DNA from: Archangium sp.
GTDB lineage: Bacteria > Myxococcota > Myxococcia > Myxococcales > Myxococcaceae
NCBI GenBank assembly: GCA_030695565.1
Contig: JAUYRZ010000087.1
Coordinates: 1 to 48,402, forward strand
DNA length: 48,402 nucleotides
Reading direction: 5' to 3'
The notes under the pieces are model-generated. The model did not search any database and had not been told where the DNA came from. It saw only the letters and a list, made by a program, of their open reading frames with translations. The number at the start of each line of letters is the position of its first letter. Position 1 is the stretch's first letter. Of the stretch, positions 35,450 through 45,400 are shown in pieces. The position numbers and the translations under genes are program-made.

Positions 35450-35806
35450 GTGCTGTGCTGGGCGATCCGCGCTGCCTCTTGCGCCGACCTGCAGGTCACC
35501 ACGCCGCTGCAACCGCTCGCCATCGGGGAGACCTTCGAGGCGCGCTTTCAGTTCGCGACGTCGTTGGCGTGCACCGTCGACAAGGCCTGCCGCGCGCAGG
35601 GTCTGCCCTTCATCGAGTCGATTTCCTCGGTGGAGATCGATGACGCGTCGCTCTTCGAGGTGAACGTGCCCTTGATGGGCGACACCTTCAGCGTGAAGGC
35701 GCTGCGCGAGGGCCAGACCCTCATCACCGTCAATGGCATCGACGACAAGGGCGCGCGCCACACGGCTGCGGCGCCCTTCCGCTGCGTGCGGGGCGCTGCT
35801 CCCTGA
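35450..35806 (+). CDS. small secreted protein of unknown function
   Basis: No family was recognised. The annotated GTG start at 35450 gives 118 residues that begin MLCWAIRAASCADLQV, a short signal peptide without a positive n-region. In the same frame a CTG at 35435 would add KKFVV just before it and give a textbook n-region. That CTG overlaps the stop of the NuiA-like gene, so a rare CTG start with coupled translation is possible. The mature part is a beta-sandwich-like domain (FEARFQFATSL, VEIDDASLFEVNVP, GQTLITVNGIDD) with three or four cysteines that could form disulfides. Its position suggests a link to the NuiA-like protein, but it is not clear that they share a function. Confidence 0.55.
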   Translation: MLCWAIRAASCADLQVTTPLQPLAIGETFEARFQFATSLACTVDKACRAQGLPFIESISSVEIDDASLFEVNVPLMGDTFSVKALREGQTLITVNGIDDKGARHTAAAPFRCVRGAAP

Positions 35807-35909
35807 TTCGCGGGGTGCACGGCCCCTTCGCGCAAACTCACCGTCACTGACCGCAAAGTTCTCCGCGCTTCAGGTCGGTCACCCGGGTAACGCGTTGGTG
35901 GCGTATCGG

Positions 35910-38189
35910 ATGCAGTGGCGAAAGGTCCTCTCCTTCCAAGGACGGTGGCCTGTGCGTCGACTCATTCAACTGGTGTGTGGAGCGTCGGTAAGTCTGGTGT
36001 GCGCGGCCCTGTTCATGGGGTGCGGTTTCGAAATCGGGGTGCTCGGTACGTACGATGCGGGCCCGTCCGACAACGCGTACGAGTGCGGCTGTGAGTGCGA
36101 GAAGGCCGTGTTGACGCTGACGCCTTCGGCCTCTCCGAAGCAGAGCAGCGACGACGCGGAAGAGCTCCTCGCGACCGGCGCGATGACGCTCAACGGCGTG
36201 AACCTCGACATGGTGGTTCCTCCCGAAGGGCAGCAGGCGGTTGGGCTGCGCTTCCCGCAACTGGGTCTGCCTCGCGGGGCGATCATCGAAACCGCCACGA
36301 TCCAGTTCACCACTTCCGTGGCTTCGAGCGTCGCCACCACCCTGTTCTTCCGCATCGAAGCGGCGGACAACGCGGCGCCCTTCACCACCACCGCCGGCAA
36401 CCTCAGCGGCCGCACGCCCACTGGAGCGGTGGTTCATTGGGATCCGCTGCCCTGGAACACGGTGGGGCAGAACGGCGCAGCTCAACGCACGCTCGACCTG
36501 AAGACGCTCGTGCAGGACGTGGTCGATCGCGCGGGCTGGCAGCCGGGCAACGCGATGGTCGTGTTGATCACCGGCACCGGTCTGCGCCGCGCCGTGAGCT
36601 TCGATCAGAACCCCGGGCAGGCACCGCGTCTGGTCATCACCTACCGCGACCCGTCAGTGACCTTCGTGTTGCCGGTCTGCATGCCGGCCACCCTCAACCC
36701 GAACAATGGCAATGCCGCCCCGACCGCGGAACAACTGCGGGCCGACTGCGAGGGCCGGGTGGAGAACACGGTGCGCGGCTTGACCCAGACCTGCGGCTAC
36801 CCCAGCGCGTGCAACTGCACGCCCACCCCGGCGATCACCGTCTTCCAGGCCTCATGCAACGATCCGTGCGTCGAGACGCCGCTGGCCGCGGGCTGCACCA
36901 ACTTCAACCCTGAGGTCGCTGGCGGCACCACGGCAACCAACGCGCCGGGCGATACGCCGGTGTGCACCACCAACTCGCCGCTCGCCTCGGCGATGTTCGG
37001 CAAACGCAGCGCGTGCAACGTCAGCGGCACCGGGTTGGTTCAGGTGCCTGACGAGTCTGACAAACACCCCGCGGTGAGCGGGCTCATCGAGTTCATCGGA
37101 GCTCCCTGCCCGGGCGCTTCGTGCGCGGTGGGCATGGCGACGCGGCTGCAGCTGGCCAACGTCACCTACAGCCACACCTTCGGCTCGCGCACCTTCAGCG
37201 ATCTCGGCGCGCTCTCGGAGTCGTTGCCCGGCCAGGAGGCGACGTTGAACGCCTCGGGTACGGGGCTCTTCGCGCCCGGTTCGAACGGGCTCGCCGCGCA
37301 CGGCCGCAGTGGGAGTGATGAGCAGGCCGTGGTCGGCGCGAACAACGACGCGCTGGCCATCACGGTCGATTGGAGCGCAGCCACCTGCCATGTGAGCGGC
37401 GCGTTGATCGGGGTGGCCGACCCCGAGCTCTCGCGTTGCGAGAACGCGGGCCCCTTCGCCAATGAGATCTGTGCCGACGACGCCGCCTGCGGTGAAGATC
37501 CCGAGTGCAGCGACGGCGTGTGCAACTGCGTGCAGGTCGAAGACGTGGGCGTGACGATGGCCATGACCGTCGCAGGGCCCCTCGTTAATCAACCGCCGCG
37601 CGCGAACGCGGGTGTCGATCAAACGGTGGAGTGCAACCAGGCGGGCGGCGCTTCGTTGGGCCTCGATGGCTCGGGCAGCACCGACCCCGACTCGAACCTC
37701 GCCTCGTTCACCTGGTTCTCGGGAACTCGCGCGGGCACCATCATCGGTCACCAGTCGAACGCGTCGATCGTGCAAGCCGCGGCCACCAGCGCGACCTACG
37801 TGCTGCGCGCCATCGACCGCGCAGGTCAGGCCGACGAAGACTCGGTGGGCGTCGCGGTGGTCGACACCACGCCCCCGGTGATCGCCTGCAACAACCCACC
37901 GGCCATCATCCCGCCCAGGGCTCCGGTGGCGTACACCGCGAGCGCGACCGACGTGTGTGACCCGGGCGTGGCAGCCGTGGTCACCGCCGTCGAGTGCTTC
38001 AAGATTTCACCCAACGGCAACCGGGTTCCGAAGGACAAGGCCTGCGGCGCCACCTTCACGGGAGCCACCCTGAACCTGAAGAAGGGCGGCGGCGTGGACG
38101 ATCAGATCCAGTGGACGGTGCGGGCGGTGGACCTGGCCGGCAACGTCACCACCCGAACCTGCGAAGTGCGCGTCGTCAATCGCCTCTAG
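35910..38189 (+). CDS. DNRLRE-type Cys-rich surface lipoprotein with PKD-like domain
   Basis: The product has 759 residues from ATG 35910. GTG 35952, which gives a shorter signal peptide (RRLIQLVCGASVSLVCAALF) and lipobox LFMGC, is perhaps the true start, since the extra N-terminus is poor. Residues about 60-250 match DNRLRE-like beta domains seen in surface proteins (IIETATIQFTTSV, FRIEAADNAAPF, RLVITYRDP). The middle is Cys-rich (GYPSACNCTPTP, CSDGVCNCVQVED). Residues about 565-650 form a PKD-type Ig-like domain (ANAGVDQTVECNQAGGASLG, SGSTDPDSNLASF). It looks like an outer-surface adhesin. It lies ten bases before lgt, but is not obviously part of that operon's function. Confidence 0.75.
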   Translation: MQWRKVLSFQGRWPVRRLIQLVCGASVSLVCAALFMGCGFEIGVLGTYDAGPSDNAYECGCECEKAVLTLTPSASPKQSSDDAEELLATGAMTLNGVNLDMVVPPEGQQAVGLRFPQLGLPRGAIIETATIQFTTSVASSVATTLFFRIEAADNAAPFTTTAGNLSGRTPTGAVVHWDPLPWNTVGQNGAAQRTLDLKTLVQDVVDRAGWQPGNAMVVLITGTGLRRAVSFDQNPGQAPRLVITYRDPSVTFVLPVCMPATLNPNNGNAAPTAEQLRADCEGRVENTVRGLTQTCGYPSACNCTPTPAITVFQASCNDPCVETPLAAGCTNFNPEVAGGTTATNAPGDTPVCTTNSPLASAMFGKRSACNVSGTGLVQVPDESDKHPAVSGLIEFIGAPCPGASCAVGMATRLQLANVTYSHTFGSRTFSDLGALSESLPGQEATLNASGTGLFAPGSNGLAAHGRSGSDEQAVVGANNDALAITVDWSAATCHVSGALIGVADPELSRCENAGPFANEICADDAACGEDPECSDGVCNCVQVEDVGVTMAMTVAGPLVNQPPRANAGVDQTVECNQAGGASLGLDGSGSTDPDSNLASFTWFSGTRAGTIIGHQSNASIVQAAATSATYVLRAIDRAGQADEDSVGVAVVDTTPPVIACNNPPAIIPPRAPVAYTASATDVCDPGVAAVVTAVECFKISPNGNRVPKDKACGATFTGATLNLKKGGGVDDQIQWTVRAVDLAGNVTTRTCEVRVVNRL

Positions 38190-38198
38190 AGCGCACCC

Positions 38199-39017
38199 AT
38201 GCACCCGGTCCTCTTTCACGTGTTCGGAGTGCCGCTTCACAGCTACGGCGCCCTGCTTGGGCTGTCGCTGGTGATCGGCTGGCACCTCACGCTTTTCTCC
38301 GGCGTGAAGGGGGGCCTGAATGCACGCCAGGTGCGAATGGGCGTGGTGTGCACGGCGGTCGCCGCGTTGACCGGGGCGCGGCTGCTGTACGTGGTGACCA
38401 ACCCCGAGCGCTTTCACGCGCTGGGTGAAGTGCTCGCGGTCTGGAAGGGGGGCCTCGTCGCCTACGGCGGCTTCCTCGGAGGGTTCGTCGGCGCGCAGCT
38501 CTTCTGCTGGCGCCAGGGGATGTCGGTGTTGAAGTTCGCCGACTGCGCGGTGCCCTCGTTGTGCACCGGGCTGCTGCTCACCCGCATCGGCTGTTTCCTC
38601 AACGGCTGCGATTTCGGCGCGCCCTGGGAGGGCCCGTGGGCAGTGCATTTTCCCGCGGGCTCTCCGGCGTTCGTCACGCAGCAGCAGCTGGGGCTGTTGC
38701 CGCCCGGCGCGCTGCAGTCGTTGGCGGTGCACCCCACGCAGCTCTACGAGGCGGCCGTGGGGGTGATTCTCCTGGGGGCGGTGCAGTGGCGCCGCCGGTT
38801 CTCCGGGCAGTCGCTGGTGGTGTTCACCATGGGCTACGCGCTGCTGCGCTTTCTCATCGAGACCGTTCGCGCCGATGGAGAACGCGGCCAGGTGGGCCTG
38901 CTGTCGACCTCGCAGTTCATCGCGGTGCTCACCTTCGTCAGCGCGGGTGGCCTGCTGGTGTACCTCTGGCGAAGACCCATGCCCCGCGGCGCTCCGGCAC
39001 GCTGGGTTGCTGGCTGA
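38199..39017 (+). CDS. lgt: prolipoprotein diacylglyceryl transferase
   Basis: The 272-residue polytopic protein is Lgt. It transfers diacylglyceryl from phosphatidylglycerol to the lipobox Cys, the first step of lipoprotein maturation. Seen in order: VPLHSYGALLGLSLVIG (first helix), GGLVAYGGFLGGFVG, LLLTRIGCFLNGCDFG (the signature with the essential Arg and Asn) and HPTQLYE near the C-terminal third. Seven helices can be traced. The length is near the family's usual 260-290. The gene is followed at 16 bases by a SurA-like gene and then a POTRA lipoprotein gene, so maturation of lipoproteins and outer-membrane assembly factors appear to be made together. The genome probably has other lgt copies, since myxobacteria often do, but that cannot be checked here. 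Confidence 0.92.
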   Translation: MHPVLFHVFGVPLHSYGALLGLSLVIGWHLTLFSGVKGGLNARQVRMGVVCTAVAALTGARLLYVVTNPERFHALGEVLAVWKGGLVAYGGFLGGFVGAQLFCWRQGMSVLKFADCAVPSLCTGLLLTRIGCFLNGCDFGAPWEGPWAVHFPAGSPAFVTQQQLGLLPPGALQSLAVHPTQLYEAAVGVILLGAVQWRRRFSGQSLVVFTMGYALLRFLIETVRADGERGQVGLLSTSQFIAVLTFVSAGGLLVYLWRRPMPRGAPARWVAG

Positions 39018-39033
39018 TGGTACGGTCGCCTGC

Positions 39034-39564
39034 GTGCGCCTGCTCCTGTGTTGGTTGTCCGTGGCCTCGCTGGTGGCGCGTGCCGACGCGCTGCTGGTCG
39101 ATCGCATCGTCGCGGTCGTCGATCTTCAGGCCATCACCCGCTCTGCCGTGAACGAGCGGGCCCGTTCGCTCCTGCCGCTCGCGAAGACCGAAGCGCAGAA
39201 GGCCCACGTGCGCCGCGAGGCGTTGAGCTCGCTCATCGAAGACGCGCTCATCTTGAAAGATGCGATGCGCCTCAAGCTCGAGGTGAGGGACGAAGAGGTC
39301 GAAGCGGCGCTGGCCGAGGTGGCCCGTCAGAATCAGCTCTCCGTCGCGGCGTTGATCGCCGAGACCCGCCGGCAGGGGTTCGAGGGCGACTCGTACCGCG
39401 CGATCCTCAAGGGGAAGATCTTCGAGCTCAAGTGGCTCAACGTGCGCTCCAACCGCATGGCCGAACCCGAGGCCGAAGCCGACCGCGGCGCCTTCCTGAT
39501 GCGCGAACGCGCCCGGTTGGTCGCCGAGCTGCGCGCCAGCGCGGTGATCGAGGTGCGCGAGTGA
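39034..39564 (+). CDS. SurA N-terminal-domain periplasmic chaperone-like protein
   Basis: The 176-residue protein starts at GTG 39034 with a signal peptide (RLLLCWLSVASLVARADA). The mature part begins LLVDRIVAVVDLQAITRSAV, the pattern of the SurA_N chaperone domain, and continues with helices (LSSLIEDALILKDAMRLKLE, EEVEAALAEVARQNQLS). SurA binds unfolded outer-membrane proteins in the periplasm. The PPIase (rotamase) domains of SurA are missing, so this is a chaperone-only short form. Its stop overlaps the start of the next gene (GTGA), so it is translated with the POTRA lipoprotein. The longer frame back to 38875 lies inside lgt and is rejected. Confidence 0.82.
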   Translation: MRLLLCWLSVASLVARADALLVDRIVAVVDLQAITRSAVNERARSLLPLAKTEAQKAHVRREALSSLIEDALILKDAMRLKLEVRDEEVEAALAEVARQNQLSVAALIAETRRQGFEGDSYRAILKGKIFELKWLNVRSNRMAEPEAEADRGAFLMRERARLVAELRASAVIEVRE

Positions 39565-40673
39565 GGGCCGTGCTGGGGCTCTTGCTGCTCGCGGGTTGCG
39601 CCACCCTGGGCCCCTCGAAGAAGGATCCCGTGGTCGAGCCGAAGCCGGGCCCGCCGCTGGTGGGCGTGTGCCCCACGAGCGCCGTGCCCTGGTCGGAGGC
39701 GGAGAGCGCGCTGGGCGTCATCGTGGAGAAGGTGTGCCTGGTGGGGGCCAGCGAAGACAGCTACCTGCGCCTGCACGAGCTGGTGGCCCCGCGCGAAGGC
39801 AACGTGGTCGACGCCAGCATGGTGCGCGCCGACATCGAGCTGATGTTCGAGCAGCACCTGCTGCGCGACGTGGTGGTGGTGGCGCAGCCGCTCGCTTCGA
39901 AGAGCGTGATGCTCACCTACGTGGTCAGCGAGTACGAGTGGATCACCCAGATCGAATACACCGGCGTGCACGCGGTGAACGTGGAGGACTTCAAGGAGCT
40001 CGCGCACTCAGGCATTCGCGCAAACCCCTTCCTGCTCAAGACGCTCACCGAGACGGTCAAGGCGCTCTACGCGGGCCTCGGCTACCCGGCGGCGAAGGCG
40101 ACGGCCACGGTGAAGAGCCTGGGCGGCGGCAACGCGAAGCTCACCCTGGCGATCGATGAGGGTGAGCAGGTGAAGGTGGGCGCGGTCTCTTTCGAGGGCA
40201 CTCGGCAGCTGCCTGAAGCCGAGCTGCGCAAGGTGATCGGTTCGTCGACGGGCCAGCCGTACCTGCAGGAGCTGGCCGAACGCGACACGCTGGCGATCAC
40301 CACGGTGTACTTCGACTACGGCATGGTGAACGTGGCGGTGGCGACCAGCACCCGCGCGTTGGTGGCGCCCCCAGGGGCGGTGGAGGTGGTCTTTCAGGTG
40401 AAAGAAGGCGACGTGTTTCGCCTGGGCAGGGTGAAGCTCACCGGCTTCTCGTTGGGGGTGGAGAAGGACGTGCTCAAGGGCATGGAGGCCAGGCCCGGGA
40501 GTGTGTTCTCTCGTGCGGTGCTCCAGCGCGACATGGAAAAACTGAAGGCGCGGGCGCAGCTGCAGGGCCACGCGGTCGAGATCATTCCGCAGACCACGGT
40601 CGATCCCGAGAAGAAGACCATCGACGTGTCGTTCGAGCTCGAGAAGAAGCCCTCCGGAACCATCCGCTTCTGA
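39561..40673 (+). CDS. POTRA-domain lipoprotein, BamA-like without a barrel
   Basis: The 370-residue protein has a lipoprotein signal (LGLLLLAGC, Cys13). The rest is a row of three or four POTRA domains, as in BamA/Omp85: IEYTGVHAVNVEDFKELA, LTETVKALYAGLGYPAAKAT, GAVSFEGTRQLPEAELRKVI, LAITTVYFDYGMVNVAV and VKLTGFSLGVEKDVLKGM. Normal BamA continues with about 400 residues of beta-barrel; here the protein ends straight after the last POTRA (KKPSGTIRF). It therefore cannot insert proteins alone, and a lipid anchor replaces the barrel. It may work as a periplasmic POTRA adaptor with the SurA-like protein made from the same operon. The GTG 39561 overlaps the upstream stop. No frameshift or lost barrel is visible before the convergent gene. 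Confidence 0.87.
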   Translation: MRAVLGLLLLAGCATLGPSKKDPVVEPKPGPPLVGVCPTSAVPWSEAESALGVIVEKVCLVGASEDSYLRLHELVAPREGNVVDASMVRADIELMFEQHLLRDVVVVAQPLASKSVMLTYVVSEYEWITQIEYTGVHAVNVEDFKELAHSGIRANPFLLKTLTETVKALYAGLGYPAAKATATVKSLGGGNAKLTLAIDEGEQVKVGAVSFEGTRQLPEAELRKVIGSSTGQPYLQELAERDTLAITTVYFDYGMVNVAVATSTRALVAPPGAVEVVFQVKEGDVFRLGRVKLTGFSLGVEKDVLKGMEARPGSVFSRAVLQRDMEKLKARAQLQGHAVEIIPQTTVDPEKKTIDVSFELEKKPSGTIRF

Positions 40674-40685
40674 GCTCCCTCTGCC

Positions 40686-42446
40686 TCAGTGCTCGATGAT
40701 GAACTCGACGCGCCGGTTGTTCGCCCGGCCCGCTTCGGTCTTGTTGTCATCGGCCGGGCGATCAGGCCCGAAGCCCAGCGCATTGAGCCGGCTCGCTTCG
40801 ATGCCCTGATGTTCGAGGTACGCCTTGACCGACTTCGCGCGCGCCAGCGACAGCTTGCGGTTCAGCTTCGCGCTGCCCTTGTCGTCGGTATGACCCTCGA
40901 CGGTGACCATGGTGATCTCCGGGTGTGAGCGGAGCACCGAGGCCACCTGGTTGAGCAACCCGAACGACACCGGAAGAATCGTGGCCTTCGCGGTGGCGAA
41001 GAAGATCTTGTCGGAGATCTCCAGCTTGTCCGCCGTGATGATCACCAGCTGACGTTCGGCCGCGGGGCAACCGGCGTTCTCCACGAGGCCCTTCACGTCG
41101 GGGCAGTTGTCGCGGGCGTCTTCCACGGTATCGCCGTCCTTGTCCTTCAGAGGACACCCCTTGCGCTCCTTCGGCCCCGGCTCGGTCGGGCAGGCATCGA
41201 CTTCGTCTTCCACGCCGTCGAGATCGCCATCCTTGATGGGGCAGCCATCGCGGTTCCTGGGCCCCGGAATGGTGGGGCACCTGTCCTGGAGATCCGGCGT
41301 GCCGTCGTTGTCGTTGTCGCGCACGCGAATGGGGCACCCGTTGTTCGACTTCGGGCCTGGCTCGATGGGGCACTGATCGTCGCCGTCGAGAACGCGATCA
41401 CGATCGTTGTCGGGGTCGATGCAGCCGTCGTCGTCTTCGAACTGATCCTTGTCCTCCGGCTCGAGGGGGCAGCGATCGACGCGGTTCTTCAGGCCGTCGC
41501 GATCGTCATCCAGGTCAGGGCACTCGGCAGGCGTGTGTGGAGAATTCGCCTCGCACTTTTCAGCCTGCGGCTTGAGGCCGATGCCGGCGAAGACCCGGAA
41601 CGTCGGCGTGCCGGGCAGGCTGCCGAAGCCGGGGCCACCGAGCGCGAACAGCTCGATGGGGCCGATCGGTACGCGCACGCCACCCAGCAGCTCGAACCCG
41701 GGGGGCGCGCCGCCTTCGATGGGAATGAGCGAGTGGAAGGAGCCTTCGAAGCGGGCGCCGTCGCCGTTGCTCGAGACCAGCGCGCGGATGCCCAGCTGCG
41801 AGCCGACGGTGTCGCGAATGCTGTTCTCGGTGAGCACGGTGGGCGGGCGAATGAGAAAGGAGACCTCACCGCCGAGCCGTACGGCGCCCACGTTCGCGCC
41901 CGCGGAGAGCTGCGGCACGAAGTTCCAGCCGCTCTCGATGTTGAGCGCGTTGCCCACTCCGAAGGGCAGCGAGAGGCCCAGCTGCAGCGCGAGATCCAGC
42001 GGCGCGTCGGCTTTGATGCCGCCGGCGCCCTGCGAGAGAAAACCCGCGCGCACGGCGAGGCGCGTCGAGCCGAGGCCGAAACCATCGGGCGCCACCGTGC
42101 CGGCCGACTGCCTGAGATCGTCACCGGTCTGGGCGATCACCATGGGGAGCTCGGCGCTCACCTGCAGCCACGAGGTGATGCCGAACCCCAGGCCGAGGTG
42201 CAGCTGCGCACGGTGCGCCACCAACGCGCCCACCCGGGTGGTGTCGCGGTAGTACACCAGCGGGTTGTTCTCGTAGTGAATGCCCAGCGTCGCGCGGAAG
42301 CGGTGCAGCGGCAGCGTGTCGCCGGTCGCCGCGGCGAGGCCTCCCTTGCCACCGTCGTTGAGCGTGAAGCGAGACAACGAGAACGAAGGAAGCGGCTGCG
42401 CCTGCTGAGCGAACGCAGCACTCGCCAGCATCAGCGCAAGCACCAC
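40686..42446 (-). CDS. OmpA-family protein with type 3 thrombospondin-like repeats
   Basis: The 586-residue protein has a signal peptide (VVLALMLASAAFAQQ), a long beta-barrel-like N-terminal half (about residues 20-310), then Asp/Pro-rich calcium repeats: DLDDDRDGLKNRVDRCP, DPDNDRDRVLDGDDQCP, DNDNDGTPDLQDRCP, DGDLDGVEDEVDACP and DKDGDTVEDARDNCP. The C-terminal OmpA domain follows (ITADKLEISDKIFFATAKAT, VTVEGHTDDKGSAKLN, GFGPDRPADDN, NNRRVEFIIEH). It is an outer-membrane protein that would hold the envelope to peptidoglycan. GTG 42446 is used as start because GGAGAGG lies before it; the frame up to GTG 42497 reads through a palindromic repeat and overlaps the next gene's stop. Confidence 0.87.
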   Translation of the reverse strand: MVLALMLASAAFAQQAQPLPSFSLSRFTLNDGGKGGLAAATGDTLPLHRFRATLGIHYENNPLVYYRDTTRVGALVAHRAQLHLGLGFGITSWLQVSAELPMVIAQTGDDLRQSAGTVAPDGFGLGSTRLAVRAGFLSQGAGGIKADAPLDLALQLGLSLPFGVGNALNIESGWNFVPQLSAGANVGAVRLGGEVSFLIRPPTVLTENSIRDTVGSQLGIRALVSSNGDGARFEGSFHSLIPIEGGAPPGFELLGGVRVPIGPIELFALGGPGFGSLPGTPTFRVFAGIGLKPQAEKCEANSPHTPAECPDLDDDRDGLKNRVDRCPLEPEDKDQFEDDDGCIDPDNDRDRVLDGDDQCPIEPGPKSNNGCPIRVRDNDNDGTPDLQDRCPTIPGPRNRDGCPIKDGDLDGVEDEVDACPTEPGPKERKGCPLKDKDGDTVEDARDNCPDVKGLVENAGCPAAERQLVIITADKLEISDKIFFATAKATILPVSFGLLNQVASVLRSHPEITMVTVEGHTDDKGSAKLNRKLSLARAKSVKAYLEHQGIEASRLNALGFGPDRPADDNKTEAGRANNRRVEFIIEH

Positions 42447-42451
42447 TGTCC

Positions 42452-42472
42452 CCCTCTCCTTCCGGGAGAGGG
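42452..42472. repeat. REP-like palindromic element
   Basis: The arms CCCTCTC (42452-42458) and GAGAGGG (42466-42472) flank a TTCCGG-containing loop in the short gap between the OmpA and Ig-like genes. It resembles intergenic palindromes found in many bacterial genomes, whose reading gives the TPTLSRKERG peptide. The element at 25008-25031 is similar. Confidence 0.5.
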
Positions 42473-42493
42473 TCGGGGTGAGGGCCGAACGAA

Positions 42494-45400
42494 TCACGAC
42501 CGCACCTCACGCCGGCGCCGAATGCCCAGCAGCGCAAGCACCGCCAACACCTCGAACCCACCCGTCGCACTGCACCCGATCACGCCTTGGCCCGCGAACC
42601 GCGCATCGGCCGCCCGAACGCTGAAGTCCACCGGCGCCGACTTCGGGCTCGTATTTCCCGCCGCGTCGCGCGCATCGGCCGTCACCACATGCGGGCCCTG
42701 ACCAATCGTCGCGGGATCCACCGTCACCGAGAACCGGCCCGCATCATCGGCGACCGCCGTGCCGACCTCGCGGCCATCGATGTACACGGTGACCGTGGTG
42801 CCCCGTTCGGCGCCGCCACCCGAGATGACGAGCGGACGATCGACGTCGGCCTGCGAGTTGCCCGCGGGCGTGATGATCACCGGCGCGGGGGGCGCGAGGC
42901 TGTCGATGGTGAACGTGGGCCCGGTGATCACCGGGCCCAGGTTGCCCGCCCGATCCTGCGCGGTGACGCTGATCACGAACACGCCGTCGGCGATGGGCGT
43001 GGGGGGCGTGAACGTCCACATGCCCATGGTGTTGGCCACCGCGGTGCCCACCTCGTTGCCGTTGACGTAGATGGTCACCGTGGCGCCCGGCTCGGCGCTG
43101 CCGCTGATGGGCGGGGTGTTGTTGGTGGTCACCGTGCCCTGCGGAGGACTGGTGATCGACGTGCCCATGGGAGCGGTCGCGTCTTTGAGAACCACCCGCG
43201 TGTCCGCGCCCGTGCCCGCCGCGGTGGTCTGCGCCGCGCGCACGGTCACCATGGAGCCATCAGGCAACGCCCTCACGTCGATGGTCGCGCTGAACATGCC
43301 CCCCGCGCAGGGCGCCGCCTGGGAGATCAACCCCACGCTCACCGTCACGTCGCCCGCGTTCTGCGTGCAGGCCCCGGTGACCACGTAGCGCTCGGCGTTG
43401 GCCGCGTTGATGTCGGTGGGCGTGTTGAGCAGCACGTTGGGCAGCCCCTGCACTTCGAAGCTGCGCGCCGACGAATCGACCGAGACGTTGCCCGCGCGAT
43501 CGGCCTGGCGGGCGACCACCGCATGCGGGCCCGAGCCGAGCACCGTGTTGCACGTCCACGCGCCCGTTCCGTCGGCGACCACCGAACACACCAACGCGGC
43601 GCCTTCGAACACGCTGACCACCGCGAACGGCTCGGCGGTGCCGGTGAGCATCGGCGAAGGCGCGACCGAAGCGCCCATGGTGGGCGTGGAGATGATCGGC
43701 GCCACCGGGGCCTGGGTGTCGATGGTGAAGGTTCTCTGCGGGGACACGCCCGACGCATTGTCGGCGGCATCGGTCGACCGCACGGTGACCACCACCACGC
43801 CCGGCAGCAGGCCCGACGAGGTGCAGGCCCATTGGCCCGAGGTGGGCACCACGGTGCTGCACAGCTCCACGCCGCCGCGGCTGACGCGCACCGTGCTGCC
43901 GGGCTCGCCGGTGCCGGTGAAGGTCGGGGTGGTGGTGTTGCTGAACGACATCTCGGCCGGCGCCACGATGGTGGGCGTGGTGGGCGCGACGGTGTCTTTC
44001 ACGGTGCTGCGCGTGTCGGTGCCGGTGCCGGTGACGTTGGTCTGCTGCGCGGTGAGCACGATGGCCGGCCCGTCGAGCAGCGTCGACGCGTTGACCGACG
44101 CCGAGAAGCGGCCCGCGGTGCAGTTGGTGGTGACCTGCACGGTGCCCACGCGCACGGTGACGATGCCCGCTGCGGTGGTGCAGTTCCCCGCCACGGCGAC
44201 GGAGGTGACGTTCGCCGCGTTGATCGGCCCCGGCGTGTCGAGGGTGACGGTGGGCACGTTCGCCACGGTGAAGGTGCGGCCGGGCGAGTTGGTGCCCACG
44301 TTGGTCGCGCGATCGATCTGCCGGGCGATGATGGTGTGCGTGCCGGTGCCCAGCGAGGTGGGGCAGCTCCATTGGCCGGCGGCGTCAGCCGGCGTGCTGC
44401 ACAGCTGGGTGCTGCCTTCGAAGACCAGCACGGTGGCCAGGGGCTCGGAGGTGCCCGACACCGGGGGCAGCGGCGCGACGGTCGCGGCCGAAGCGGGGTT
44501 GCTGATCACCGGCGCCGGCGGAGACGTGGTGTCGACGGTGACGGTGCGGCCCGGCGAGGTGGTGCCGCTGTTGCCCGCGGGGTCCGTCGCGCGCGCGGTC
44601 AGCGAATGGACGTCGTCGACCAGCATGCTCGAGGTGCAGCTCCAGTTGCCCGAGGCGGGGACGATGGTGCTGCAGACTTCGGTGGTGCCGGCGAAGACGC
44701 GCACGGTGGCGCCGACTTCTCCGGTGCCCGCGATGGTGGGCGTGCCGTCGTTGGTGAACGCGCCGGCCGTCGGCATGGTGAAGGCCGGAACGCCGGGGGC
44801 GATGGTGTCTTTCACCGTGGTCGACGAACCGGAGCCGGTGCCTGCGCCGTTGGTCTGCGCTGCCGAGACGCTCACGCTCGGGCTGTCAGGCAACGAGCTG
44901 ACGGACAGCGTGGTGGTGAAACGGTTCATCGAGCACGGCGTGGAAGTGGTCAGCGTTCCCACGCGTACGGTGACCACGCCGTTGGAGTCCTGGCAGGTGC
45001 CCGAGACGCGGTAGGCGGTCGAGTTGCCGCTGTTGATGGTGCCGGGGGCATCGAGCGTGACGATGGGCGCGCCGATCACCACCGAGAGCGTCTGCGCGGT
45101 GACCTGATTCGCCAGCACGGACAGCCCCGAGATGTTGTTCTCACCGTTCACGTACGCACCCGCGGTGCTGCTGGTGACGTTGACGACGATGGTGCAGCGT
45201 GAGCCGCCCGAAGCGAAGCCGCCCGCGGCCAGCCGCACCGAGTTGCTGCCCGCGGTGATCGCCGCGCCCGAGGCGGTGGTCACCGAGCCACCGCAGGTGT
45301 TGGTGACCGTGTTGTTGGCCATCACCAGGCCGGCAGGGAAGGTGTCGGTGAAGCCCAGGTTCGTCTGCGGCAGCGCGCCCGGCACGTTGTCGATGGTGAA

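Noticed and set aside
39034-40673. BamA and SurA as the essential housekeeping copies
   Set aside because: The POTRA protein lacks the barrel and the SurA-like protein lacks PPIase domains, so they are accessory forms.
42587-45202. 871-codon rightward frame opposite the Ig-like gene
   Set aside because: It is a His/Arg/Gly-rich antisense shadow of the repeats and has no recognisable domain.
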